Origin: CADEDH01 sp965216205
GTDB lineage: Bacteria; Actinomycetota; Acidimicrobiia; Acidimicrobiales; SZUA-35
Direction of reading: 5' to 3'
NCBI GenBank assembly: GCA_965216205.1
Contig: OZ244139.1
Location: 682,001-746,000, forward strand
Length of the DNA stretch: 64,000 nucleotides
Below, one piece after another: positions 25,584 to 35,600 of the stretch (its first letter is position 1; each line of letters starts with the position of its first letter). The notes under the pieces are model-generated. The model had not been told where the DNA came from. It saw nothing but the letters and a program-made list of their open reading frames with translations, and did not search any database. A program made the translations under genes and the position numbers.

Positions 25584-26471
25584 ATGCGCGCGCTCGGTTC
25601 CGACACCGGCTGCGACGCAGACCCGACCCTGGCGGTCCTCCACGGCCTCAGACTCAAGGGCTTCGTCGACACCTCGACCCTCGTGCGGTTCGTCGCGTCG
25701 GCGTGGTCGGCGTCGGCACGTCCGCCGATGCCGGTGCCGGTCGCCGGAGCACCGGCCGGCGACGAGGGTGAGGTGCGCCACGAGTTGGAGCGGTTGGCCG
25801 CACGCGGGCTCGTGCGCGCACGTGTTCTGGGATCGAGCACCCGCTGGTCGCTCACGCCGGCTGGGCGGGCCGACCACGAGCGCAGACTCGCAGCCGAACT
25901 CGACCGGGCCGATGCCCGCCGTGCCGTCCAGGCGGCGTTCCACGATTTCGGTCCGCTCAACGCCAGGCTCCTCGACGTCTGCACCCGCTGGCAGGTCCGG
26001 GACCTGGAGGCGAGCCTCGTCAACGACCACACCGACCCCGCGTACGACGCCGCGGTGATCCAGTCGTTGATCGAGCTCGACGCCGAGGCCCAGCAACTCA
26101 CCGCCCGCCTGGCCGCCGCCCTCGATCGGTTCGGCCGCTACGGACCCGCCCTCACCGCCGCCCTCGATCGGGTCCGGGCAGGCGACACCGACTGGTTCGC
26201 CCGCCCGCTGATCGCCTCGTACCACACCGTGTGGTTCGAGCTCCACGAAGACCTGCTCGCCACGCTCGGTCTCGAACGTGTCGAGGCCAGCGCTTCAGCC
26301 CCCGTCCCCGCCAACGGCCACGGCAACAGCAACGGCAACAGCAACGGCAACGGCAACAGCAACGGTCGTGCTGTCACCGCTCGAGCCACCAACGCCAACA
26401 CCAACGCCAACGCCAACCGCAACGGCAACGACGGGAGCGGACCCTCGTCGGCAGCACCACCCCTCGGCTGA
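25584..26471 (+). CDS. Winged-helix-like hypothetical protein with Asn/Gly-repeat tail
   Basis: A 295-residue protein. Residues about 55-100 (VRHELERLAARGLVRARVLGSSTRWSLTPAGRADHERRL) look like the recognition helix and wing of a MarR/PadR-type winged helix. The middle is helical and Leu/Ala/Arg rich. The last ~55 residues are low complexity: NGNSNGN units encoded by AACGGC/AACAGC hexamers (about 26320-26370), then NANTNANAN. TAGCCT (25569-25574) precedes TTG 25581 by 6 and ATG 25584 by 9 bases; either may be the start. It is followed by dapA with about 100 bases between. Likely a regulator, but no ligand or target is visible. Confidence 0.6.
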   Translation: MRALGSDTGCDADPTLAVLHGLRLKGFVDTSTLVRFVASAWSASARPPMPVPVAGAPAGDEGEVRHELERLAARGLVRARVLGSSTRWSLTPAGRADHERRLAAELDRADARRAVQAAFHDFGPLNARLLDVCTRWQVRDLEASLVNDHTDPAYDAAVIQSLIELDAEAQQLTARLAAALDRFGRYGPALTAALDRVRAGDTDWFARPLIASYHTVWFELHEDLLATLGLERVEASASAPVPANGHGNSNGNSNGNGNSNGRAVTARATNANTNANANRNGNDGSGPSSAAPPLG

Positions 26472-26568
26472 CGCCCCAGCCCACACCGGGTGCCCACCCA
26501 CCGAACTCGACGGTTCCCGCCACGACCAGCAGACACATCCAGGACACGGAGCAACAAAGGACAACGAC

Positions 26569-27468
26569 ATGGCCCAATTCGGAGCAGTCCTCACCGCCAT
26601 GGTCACCCCGTTCGACGAATCGGGGGCCCTCGATCTCGACGGGGCACAGAAGCTCGCCCAGTATCTGGTCGCCAACGGCAACGACGGTGTGGTGGTGGCC
26701 GGTACCACCGGCGAGTCGCCAACGATCAGCAAGGAGGAGCAGCGCGAGCTGTTCATCGCCGTACGCGAGGCGATCCCCGATCACTCGATGGTCGCTGGTG
26801 CCGGGAGCAACGACACCAGGATCTCGATCGCGAACACCGAGATGGCGACCGAGGTTGGCGCCGACGGGATCCTCAGCGTCACCCCCTACTACAACCGGCC
26901 CTCGCAGGAAGGCCTCTACCAGCACTTCGCCGCGTCGGCCGCCGCCACCCACCTGCCGGTGATGGTCTACGACGTGCCCGGCCGCACGGGTCGCAAGATC
27001 GCCACGTCGACGATCGTCAGGCTGGCTGAGATCGACAACGTCACGTGCCTCAAGGACGCCGCCGGCGACCCCGGTGAAACGGCGAAGCTGATCGCCGAGG
27101 TGGCCGAGGTCGATCCCGGCTTCGAGGTCTACTCGGGCGACGACGGCCTCACGCTGCCGTTCCTCGCGGTGGGGGCCATCGGCGTGGTGGGCGTCGTCAC
27201 GCACTACGTTGGCCAGCTGATGAGCGACATGATCGCCGCCTATTCCGGCGGCCGGGTGGCCGAGGCCATCGCCCTCAACCAGCGGATGCTTCCCGCCTTC
27301 GCCCACTTCGCCTACGACGATGCGCCGAGCCCGGTGCCCACGAAGGCGATGATGAACCTGCTCGGGGTGCGGGTCGGCGGCTGCCGCCTGCCGATGGGTC
27401 CGACCCCCGACGACATGGAGCTCCGCTGCAAGTCGGTACTGGCCGACCTCGGCCGGAGCGACTCCTAG
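26569..27468 (+). CDS. dapA: 4-hydroxy-tetrahydrodipicolinate synthase
   Basis: A 299-residue (beta/alpha)8 enzyme condensing pyruvate with aspartate semialdehyde, the first step of the lysine/diaminopimelate branch. The Schiff-base lysine is Lys162 in VTCLKDAAGD; the supporting residues are Thr46-Thr47 in AGTTGES, Tyr108 in TPYYNRPSQEGLY, Tyr134 and Arg139 in VYDVPGRTG. ATG 26569 follows AGGA by about 7 bases; the longer frame upstream is a shadow of the winged-helix gene. Its stop overlaps the RNase J start by one base (TAGTG). This dapA-rnj order is common in actinobacteria. Confidence 0.95.
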   Translation: MAQFGAVLTAMVTPFDESGALDLDGAQKLAQYLVANGNDGVVVAGTTGESPTISKEEQRELFIAVREAIPDHSMVAGAGSNDTRISIANTEMATEVGADGILSVTPYYNRPSQEGLYQHFAASAAATHLPVMVYDVPGRTGRKIATSTIVRLAEIDNVTCLKDAAGDPGETAKLIAEVAEVDPGFEVYSGDDGLTLPFLAVGAIGVVGVVTHYVGQLMSDMIAAYSGGRVAEAIALNQRMLPAFAHFAYDDAPSPVPTKAMMNLLGVRVGGCRLPMGPTPDDMELRCKSVLADLGRSDS

Positions 27469-29198
27469 TGGCCAGCGCAGTACGGGTCGTCTTCCTCGGG
27501 GGCCTCGGCGAGATCGGCAGGAACTGTGCCGCCATCGAGGTCGACAGCAGGATCATGCTGATCGACTGCGGTCTCATGTTCCCCGACGACGACATGGCCG
27601 GCGTCGACCTCGTCCTACCCGACTTCACCTACCTCCGGGAGAACGCCGACCGGGTGGAGGGGGTGGTGGCCACCCACGGCCACGAGGACCACATCGGTGC
27701 CCTGAGCTTCCTGCTCGAGGAGATGCCGTTGCAGATCATCGGCTCGCCCCTCACCCTCGGCTTGGCCCGCAACCGGATCGAGGAGCGGGGTGTGCTGGGC
27801 AACGCCACGTTCCTCGAGGTCAGCGACGGTGACCGGATCGACGTCGGCCCGTTCGACCTCGAGTTCTTCCCCGTCACCCACTCGGTACCCCACGGTTTCG
27901 CCACCGCCTTCCACACCCCCCAGGGCGTGATCCTCCACTCGGGCGACTTCAAGCTCGACATGACCCCGGTCGACCGCCGCCTCACCGATCTCGCCGGCAT
28001 CGGCCACCTCGCCAAGGACGAGGGCATCCGGCTGTTCCTCTGCGACTCCACCAACGCCGAGGAGCAGGGCTTCTCGGCCTCGGAGACCTCGATCGGGCAG
28101 TCGATCCACGACCTGTTCCAGGCCCGAGCTGGGCGGCGGATCATCGTGGCCTGCTTCGCCAGCCACATCCACCGGGTCCAGCAGATCGCCGACGCTGCCA
28201 TCGCCGCCGGTCGCACCGTCGCCACCCTCGGGCGGTCGATGAACTCCAACGTGGCGCTCGCCCGCTCGATGGGCCTCCTCGACATCCCCGACGCCAAGCT
28301 CCGCAACATCGAGGACGTCGGCGACATCCCCGACGAGCAGCTCTGCGTGATCTCGACGGGCTCCCAGGGCGAGCCGATGTCGGCACTGGCCCGGATGGCG
28401 ACCGGCGACAACCGCTGGCTCCAGGTGCAGGACGGCGACTGCGTGATCCTGTCGTCGCACCCCATCCCCGGCAACGAGTCGAGCGTGAGTCGCGTGATCG
28501 ACGGTCTGCTCCGGCTGGGCGCCGAGGTGGTGCACTCGGCCAACGCCAACGTGCACGCCACCGGCCACGCCAAGGCGGAGGAGCTCAAGGTGCTCCACTC
28601 GATCGTGCAGCCCGAGTGGTTCGTGCCGGTCCACGGCGAGTACCGCCACATGACCGAGCACGCCCGCCTCGCCACACAGATGGGGGTCCGCCCCGACCGG
28701 GTGGTGCTGTGCTCCGACGGTGACACGATCACCATCGACGACAAGGGGATCACCAGGGGCGAGGAGGTGCCGTCGGAGTACATCTACATCGACGGCACCG
28801 TGTCGGCCCTCGACGAGAATGTCCTGCTCGAACGCCGGATTCTCGGTGAGGAGGGCTTCGTCAGCGTCGTGGTTCCGATCTCGGCGACCGGCTCCACCGT
28901 GGAGCTCCTCGGCGAACCGGAGGTGTTCAGCCGGGGATGGGTCGACGGTCAGGACGGCGAGCAGCTCCGCAAGGAGGCTCGGTTGGCGGTGCGGGAAGCG
29001 GTCGAGAAGTCGCTCGCCGATGGCGCCAACACCCGCCAGGAGCTCGAACGGGTCGCCCGCCGCGCCATCGGCCGGTACGTCAACCGCGAGACCCGGCTCC
29101 GACCGATGGTGGTGCCGGTGGTGCTCGGCGCGCACGAGGGCGACGACCCGTCGAACGATCGGGGCAGCCGCGGCGACCGGAACCGCCGCCGCCGATAG
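27468..29198 (+). CDS. rnj: Ribonuclease J
   Basis: A 576-residue metallo-beta-lactamase/beta-CASP ribonuclease with 5'-exo and endonuclease activity in rRNA and mRNA processing. The zinc-binding motif is THGHEDHIG (His70, His72, Asp74, His75), with further ligands in VTHSVPHG and LHSGDFKLD. The beta-CASP region follows (LFLCDSTNAE, VACFASHIHRVQQI), then WFVPVHGEYRH and a C-terminal dimerisation domain ending in a basic RGDRNRRRR tail. The GTG start overlaps the dapA stop. Confident from full-length motif order. Confidence 0.95.
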   Translation: MASAVRVVFLGGLGEIGRNCAAIEVDSRIMLIDCGLMFPDDDMAGVDLVLPDFTYLRENADRVEGVVATHGHEDHIGALSFLLEEMPLQIIGSPLTLGLARNRIEERGVLGNATFLEVSDGDRIDVGPFDLEFFPVTHSVPHGFATAFHTPQGVILHSGDFKLDMTPVDRRLTDLAGIGHLAKDEGIRLFLCDSTNAEEQGFSASETSIGQSIHDLFQARAGRRIIVACFASHIHRVQQIADAAIAAGRTVATLGRSMNSNVALARSMGLLDIPDAKLRNIEDVGDIPDEQLCVISTGSQGEPMSALARMATGDNRWLQVQDGDCVILSSHPIPGNESSVSRVIDGLLRLGAEVVHSANANVHATGHAKAEELKVLHSIVQPEWFVPVHGEYRHMTEHARLATQMGVRPDRVVLCSDGDTITIDDKGITRGEEVPSEYIYIDGTVSALDENVLLERRILGEEGFVSVVVPISATGSTVELLGEPEVFSRGWVDGQDGEQLRKEARLAVREAVEKSLADGANTRQELERVARRAIGRYVNRETRLRPMVVPVVLGAHEGDDPSNDRGSRGDRNRRRR

Positions 29199-29257
29199 GG
29201 GCCCGGTCACGTTCGCCACCGATCGACAACGAGACCACGGCCAGTAGATTGAGTGAC

Positions 29258-30658
29258 GTGGTTCCCTGGTCCTCACCCGGAGAAGTTCTCCGATGGTGGC
29301 GCACCGATGTTCTCTGCCTGTCGCAACAGCAGGTCGCCGACCGGTTGTCGGTCAAACCGACGGCGCTCTCGAACTGGGAGAACGGGAACCGCTCCATGTC
29401 GATCGACCACGACCACGTCGATCGGGCCCTCGATGGCGACGGCGTGCTCGGCGGACTCCTGTGGGCGTTCGGCACCCCGGAGGGCCTCGAGCCGAACCAC
29501 CTGTGGACCAAGGTCTTTCCCGGCGATCCGACGCCCGTGTGGATGTGGATCCGGGGCTCGGCCCCGACCGTCCGGCTGACGGGGGAGTGGGGGGTGGCCC
29601 GGGTGGAGCGCGACCTCGATCTGCCGCCGAACGGGGTCTTCATGACCGTCGCCTACTCGGTCGCCGAATCTCCCGTCGTGGTGCACCTGTCCGAGCCGTG
29701 CTGGGCCGACTTCGGGCGGGGCGACCTGCCCGACCACATCCCCGGCGCCACGATCCTCCCCGCCATCGAGCACGCGAGCAGGAGCCGTGGCTCGGGCACG
29801 TTCTACGAGCTCTTCTTCCGCAACCTCGGCGATCGCTTCTCCCGGTCGCGCTCGCGTCAGCTCGCCGGGCTCAACACGACGTCGCCCGGCGTGCTGGCGG
29901 GATTCTTCAAGCGGTTCAGCGGCGGCGGATCCGGCGGAGGGGCGCCGGCCGACACCCCATGGCCCCCGCTGCCCGACGAGCCCGACGCAGCCGACCGCCT
30001 GCGCTACGCCCGCCTTCGTCAGGCCCGGCAGCTCTCGCTCATCGATGCGGTCGGTCGGCTGAAGACGCTCGCTGGCATCGACATCTCGAAGGACACGCTC
30101 CGGCGCTTCGAAGCCGGGGTCGGACAGCCGCACGACCGCCTGCTCCCCGCCGCCCTCGACCAGATCCTCGGCGCCGACGGGCACCTCGCCACCCTGGAGC
30201 TCCGCTCCGACGAAGGCTCCGGTGTCGTCCGGGTGCCGGCGTGGTGGACCGGTCCGCTGTGGTTCGAGTTCACGGCCGGCGGGAGTGCGGCAGACGAGGC
30301 CGAGCGCCGTGAGGTCGCGGTGGACCTCCACTGGGGCGAGTGGACGCGAGAGGTGACCGGTCACCTCCCGCTCCGACTCGCGTACCACCACTCTTCGGGC
30401 GCACAGCCGTTGCGGATCACGGCGGCTCCCGATCTGGCGTGGCGCGTCGGGCTCGGCCGCCGTTCGGGGGGCACCCCGATCAACCAGGGATGGTCTCCGA
30501 CCAGCGCCGACACGGTCCGTCGGGCCATGGCCGAGGCGGAGGAGTTGATCTTCACGTCCCTGGAGCGAAGCGCCACCGGTTGGCAGGGGAAGGGCTCGCC
30601 GGAGGAGTGCGACGACGATGATCCGAAGAGCGACCAGCCGCCAGCGCCCGCTCCGTGA
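29258..30658 (+). CDS. XRE-type helix-turn-helix protein with two HTH segments
   Basis: About 466 residues. The N-terminal HTH is LCLSQQQVADRLSVKPTALSNWENGNRSM; a second, related segment lies past the middle (RLRYARLRQARQLSLIDAVGRLKTLAGIDISKDTLRRFEAGVGQP). The regions between and after are beta-rich with many Trp residues and resemble no domain I know, perhaps ligand-binding. TAGATT (29245-29250) ends 7 bases before GTG 29258, which supports this start and a leaderless transcript; TTG 29249 is the alternative. It ends with an acidic Asp-rich tail. Likely a regulator; target unknown. Confidence 0.72.
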   Translation: MVPWSSPGEVLRWWRTDVLCLSQQQVADRLSVKPTALSNWENGNRSMSIDHDHVDRALDGDGVLGGLLWAFGTPEGLEPNHLWTKVFPGDPTPVWMWIRGSAPTVRLTGEWGVARVERDLDLPPNGVFMTVAYSVAESPVVVHLSEPCWADFGRGDLPDHIPGATILPAIEHASRSRGSGTFYELFFRNLGDRFSRSRSRQLAGLNTTSPGVLAGFFKRFSGGGSGGGAPADTPWPPLPDEPDAADRLRYARLRQARQLSLIDAVGRLKTLAGIDISKDTLRRFEAGVGQPHDRLLPAALDQILGADGHLATLELRSDEGSGVVRVPAWWTGPLWFEFTAGGSAADEAERREVAVDLHWGEWTREVTGHLPLRLAYHHSSGAQPLRITAAPDLAWRVGLGRRSGGTPINQGWSPTSADTVRRAMAEAEELIFTSLERSATGWQGKGSPEECDDDDPKSDQPPAPAP

Positions 30659-30803
30659 GGTTCACACTTTGGCGCAATTGCTGGACGGCATATCGAAGGC
30701 TGGGCTATGCCGTAACGAGCGCAGGTAACCAGTAAAGAGAACACAACCCAAACAGGGACTTCATCACCGGTATGTTCGCCGCACTTACCGAAATATCCGC
30801 CGC

Positions 30804-32264
30804 ATGACCGCGCCCAATCGTCTCGCACTCGACGGGGGCCGACCACAACTCGCCACCGGGGCGACCGTAGCTTGGCCGCAGTTCACGAGCGATGACGATG
30901 TCGCCGTGCTCCGCGCCGCCCGCCGCGCCGGCGTCGGGGCCGTAACCACCATCGACCGTGAGCTCGTCGATCGCGATCTTGCCGACCGCGATCTTGTCGA
31001 CCGTGCTCCTGTCGACCGTGATCTTGCCGGCCGTCGACACGGATCCGGATTCGATCACCGGTTCGGCGACGTGGCCTCGGCTCGACGGCTCGGGTCGACG
31101 GGGCGGAGCCAGCTCGCCCGACTCGAACGGGTCTGGACCGGACTGACCGGTCGCAGCGTCGTGGTGGGCTGCGCCTCCGGCGAGGTCGCGGCCCGACTCC
31201 TGGCGGTCGGGCTCGAGCTCGAGGCCGGCGACGAGGTGATCGTCCCCGCGGGCGCCCCCCTCGCCCCGGCGCTGGCCTCGATGGGCGTTGTTCCCGTCGC
31301 GGTCGACGTGGACCCGCAGAGCCTCCACATCGACCCTCGCGCCGCCGAGGCGGCGTTCGGTGCGAACACCCGGGCCGTGATGGCCGTCGACCAGTTCGGC
31401 ACCACGGCCGACTACCGGGCGCTGGCCCACATCACCGCACAGGCGGGGATCGCCCTCGTCGAGGACGGTTCGGCGTCCATCGGCGCCACGTTCGACCGTC
31501 GCCCGGTCGGTGCGCTCGGCACCACGAGCGTCTGCATCCTCCGCAACCCCGGCTCCGGCCCGGCCCTCGGCACCGGCGCCCTGCTCGCGACCGACGACCC
31601 CGGCCAGGCCGCCAACGCCCAGCGGCTGCTGCTGACCCACGATCCGCTCGCTGGCGAGCTGACGATCGGCGGCGTGTTCCCGCTCGGGACAGCCTCGTCG
31701 CCGACGTCAGACCACCCGCCGGAACCAGCCCACTCGTTGCGGGCGGAGCTGAGCGGCCCGATCCCGATGTCGGATCTCGACGCCGCGGTGGCCCTCGAGC
31801 GGCTGGAGGCGATCGAGCGAGACCTCGCCGCCCGCTCGGCCAACGGAGCCCACCTCCGGCGGGCGCTGGCGGAGATACCGGGGATCTGGATGCCGGAGCC
31901 CGTCCGGGGCGCCACCCACACCTACTCGTCGTTCCCGCTCGTGGTCGTGCCCGACGAGCTGGGCCTCCCCGAGTCGACGGCCTCGGTCCTCCGCGACACC
32001 CTCGTCGACTGCGTCACCGCCGAGGGCCTCTGGATCGACGCAGCCCAACGGCGGGGCCAGCCCGCCCCCGGGCCACGGTTCCCGGTGCTCGACGCCGCGG
32101 TCAGCGGTGGGCTGCTCGTCGGCGACGCCCGTTCCCCGCTCGGGGCCATCGACGGGACGGAGCACATGAACCGAATCGCCGACTGCTTCGTGAAGATCCT
32201 GATCGACAACATCGATCGGGTACGCCAGCTCACCATCGAACGGGCCGCCGACCGGGTCACCTGA
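30804..32264 (+). CDS. DegT/DnrJ/EryC1-like protein lacking the PLP lysine
   Basis: A 486-residue homologue of PLP-dependent sugar aminotransferases. Fold landmarks are present: the GCASGEVAARLLAVGL...GDEVIVPAGAPLAPALAS region, AVDVDPQSLHIDP, and the aspartate in ALVEDGSASIGATF. Where the family has the lysine that binds PLP, this protein has Arg247 (CILRNPGSG), so normal transamination is doubtful. Residues about 53-76 are an imperfect five-residue repeat (VDRDL/ADRDL) encoded by 15-bp DNA repeats (30960-31031). It may be a non-catalytic binding protein or a PLP-enzyme variant. No sugar-nucleotide genes are adjacent. Confidence 0.72.
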   Translation: MTAPNRLALDGGRPQLATGATVAWPQFTSDDDVAVLRAARRAGVGAVTTIDRELVDRDLADRDLVDRAPVDRDLAGRRHGSGFDHRFGDVASARRLGSTGRSQLARLERVWTGLTGRSVVVGCASGEVAARLLAVGLELEAGDEVIVPAGAPLAPALASMGVVPVAVDVDPQSLHIDPRAAEAAFGANTRAVMAVDQFGTTADYRALAHITAQAGIALVEDGSASIGATFDRRPVGALGTTSVCILRNPGSGPALGTGALLATDDPGQAANAQRLLLTHDPLAGELTIGGVFPLGTASSPTSDHPPEPAHSLRAELSGPIPMSDLDAAVALERLEAIERDLAARSANGAHLRRALAEIPGIWMPEPVRGATHTYSSFPLVVVPDELGLPESTASVLRDTLVDCVTAEGLWIDAAQRRGQPAPGPRFPVLDAAVSGGLLVGDARSPLGAIDGTEHMNRIADCFVKILIDNIDRVRQLTIERAADRVT

Positions 32265-32455
32265 CAACCGCATCCACCGCGACGACAAGGACGAGACGAC
32301 AACTTCAGACGACACGGACGTGCGCCTCCCGCCCCGCTCCCTGGTTCCCGGCAACGAGGCGCTCCCGCCGTCGAGACGATCCCGCTCGACGGCCGTCAGG
32401 TCCCCCACGTCGATGATCAATCTCCGCATCGGCCTGGCAGCGACCTGACCCGCAA

Positions 32456-32500
32456 GGCTCCGACCTTCCTCCATACCGCCGCGGGAGGAGGGTCGGAGCC
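32456..32500 (+). terminator. Strong hairpin after the DegT-like gene
   Basis: GGCTCCGACC (32456-32465) pairs perfectly with GGTCGGAGCC (32491-32500), and the stem continues inward as TTCCTCC with GGAGGAG-type bases. No U-tract follows. It lies in the 338-base gap between the DegT-like gene and ftsK; the rest of that gap shows no gene. Confidence 0.6.
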
Positions 32501-32602
32501 GCGTCCGGGGTGCTGGGTGCGATCGATGCAGTGGTCTGGGGCGGCGCGATGCGTGTCGCCTCCCTCACTCGGGTCGGCGGTGCGACTACGGTGGAGAGAA
32601 CT

Positions 32603-35600
32603 GTGGCAACAACAAATCGGAGCACATCACGTTCCGGTCGAGGGGCTACGGGCGGACGGTCGTCGAGCAAGCGGGTCAGCAAGAAACGTCGCGCCCAAAA
32701 CCGCCGAGAGATCCAAGCGCTGGTTCTCATAGCGCTCGGGCTCATCGTCGGTCTCGGTCTCTACACCGGCGCAACCGGCATCATCGGCGACGGTCTCGCC
32801 ACGCTGACCGGGGTCCTGCTGGGCCGGGCCCGGTATCTCGTTCCCGTTGCGCTGATCGTCGCGGGGTTCCAACTGCTCCGCACCTCGCAGAAGAAGCGGT
32901 CGTCGAATCGGCGATCCCGCTCCAGGCTGACCCCGACGGACTATCTCGCCTGGGGTTGTCTCGGGTCGGCCGCCATCAGCGGTCTCGATCTCCTGGAGCG
33001 GCCACACTGGCGCTCCCCGGCCGACGAGCTCGCGAACGCCGGCGGGTGGCTCGGCGTCGCGGTCGGCGGCACGCTCGAGCGCTACTTCGGGCACTGGGGC
33101 CAGATCATCCTCACCGTCACCCTCGTGGCGGTCGCCGGGATCCTGCTCACGTCGATGTCGGTCGGCGCCGTGGTCGACGGGATCGCCGAACGGATCGGGC
33201 TCGGGGGCTCCCGGGTGCTCGACTGGTTCGACGGGATCGGTGACCAGATCCGGGGGCGTCGCCCCCGCCGCCGCGGCGGACCCCGCGATCGGGAGGTCGA
33301 CGAGGGTGCGGGCGATGGCGGCCGTCGCCGTCGACGGGACCGGCCGGTGTTCGGCGCCGGGGCCCCCACGGACGACCCGTCACTCGACCCCGATGAGGCC
33401 GACCGGGAGACCTACATCGACCTGCGTTCCCCCGGCCGCTCGTGGTCCGGCGGCGAGTCCACCACCGGTTCCGGTGACCCCGATGACGTCGGCGGGGACC
33501 GGGCGAACGGCGACATCGACGACGAGTCGCGTGTCGACGAGCACAGCGTCGGCGGTGGTCTGTTCGACGAGGGCCCCGCCGGTCCCCGCACCCGCGACGA
33601 CTGGGACAGCGTCGACACCGAACCGCTCATCGAGGTGCCCGTGCCGACGGTGGTCGACGGGATGGTCATGGCCGCCCCCGAACCGCCCGATGGGACCTGG
33701 CACCTGCCCGGACTCGACCTGCTGGATCGGACCGAGAGCCAGGACGTCGACCGGGCCAGCGTCGAGCAGACCGGCCGCCAGCTCGAACACGCCCTCGCCG
33801 AGCACGGGGTGGAGACCCGGCTGATCGGCGTGGTCGTCGGCCCCACCGTGAGTCGGTTCGAGCTCGAGCTCGGGCCCGGGGTGAAGGTGGCCAGGGTCAC
33901 CGCGCTCCACAAGGACATCGCCTACGCGATGGCCACCCCCGACGTCCGCATCCTCGCCCCGATCCCCGGCAAGCAGGCGATCGGGGTCGAGGTGCCGAAT
34001 GTGCGCCGGCAGATGATCACCGTGGGCGACCTCCTCGTGTCGGAGGAGGCGAGCAAGGCCGATCACCCGCTCGACGCCACCCTGGGCCGCGACATCACCG
34101 GCAAGACCCTCCTGATCAACCTGGCGAAGATGCCGCACCTCCTCGTGGCAGGCCAGACCGGGTCCGGGAAATCGAGCTTCCTCAACTCGATGCTCACGTC
34201 GATCCTGATGCGGGCCACGCCAGACCAGGTGCGAATGATCCTCGTCGATCCGAAGCGGGTGGAGCTCACCCAGTACGAGCGGCTCCCCCATCTCCTCACC
34301 GAGGTCGTCACCGATCCGAAGAAGGCCGCCAACGCCCTGGCCTGGGCGGTTCGGGAGATGGAACGGCGGTACGACCTGCTCAGCGAGGTGGGCGTCCGAG
34401 ACCTCGACGGCTACAACCGGGCCGTCGAGGACGGCAGGCTCCAGCCGGAACTGCCGCTCGACGGGGAGTCGCCCACGTCGTACCAGAAGCTCAGCTACAT
34501 CATCGTCGTGCTCGACGAGCTGGCCGACCTGATGATGGTGGCGGCCCGCGACGTCGAGGAGTCGATCTGCCGGATCGCCCAGAAGGCCCGGGCGGTGGGG
34601 ATCCATCTCGTGATCGCCACCCAGCGCCCGTCCACCAACGTGATCACCGGGCTGATCAAGGCCAACGTGCCGGCCCGGTTGGCGTTCGCCGTGTCGAGCC
34701 TCACCGACAGCCGGGTGATCCTCGATCAGCCTGGCGCGGAGCGGCTCGTCGGCAAGGGCGACGGACTCCTCAACGACGGCACCACCTCCCAGCCGACCCG
34801 CTTCCAGGGGGCGTGGGTCACCGAGGAGGAGGTCGAGTCGATCGTCGAGCACTGGGTCGACCAGGCGCCCGAGGTTCGCTACGACAGCCGGGTCGTCGGC
34901 GACGAAGGCGGTGAGGCCGGTGCCGCCCTCCCCGGCGGCACCACCGGCGACGAGGACGACGACGAGCTCCTGCTCCAGGCGATGGAGCTGATCGTGCGGT
35001 CGCAGCTCGGTTCGACGTCCATGCTGCAACGCAAGCTCCGGGTCGGGTTCGCCCGCGCCGGTCGGCTCATGGACCTGCTCGAGGAGCGAGGCGTGGTGGG
35101 GCCGTCGGTCGGGTCGAAGGCCCGCGAGGTGCTGATGACCGCCCAGGACCTCGACGCGGGGCGATGGCCGAAGGGGGCCCAGGGCGGCTCGGCGGCCGCA
35201 CCGACGACAGGGTCGCCGTCCACGCCATCGGCTCCCACCGCAGGACCACCCGCTGCACCACGGCCCGCTGGTCCGTCCGACGCCCAGCCCGTCGTCGATC
35301 CACCGAAGGAGCGCCGCAAGACGCTGGCCGACCTCCAGTTGCCCGGCACGCCCCCCGACGCCACGCCGCAGCGCGAGCCCCGCGGCCCCAAGCACAATCT
35401 GCCCCCGATCGTGGAGCCCGACCTCGAACCCGATCCCGGCCTGGGCCTCGACAAGCGGAGGAAGCCGACCGCCCGCGACGAGACCGACGAGGTCACCAAC
35501 GACGTCACCGACGGCGACGTCGACCTCGACGATGGGGACCCCGACGACGACGAGCAGGAGCCCCGCCGGCCACGCCTCCGCGTCGTCGAAGACCTGGATT

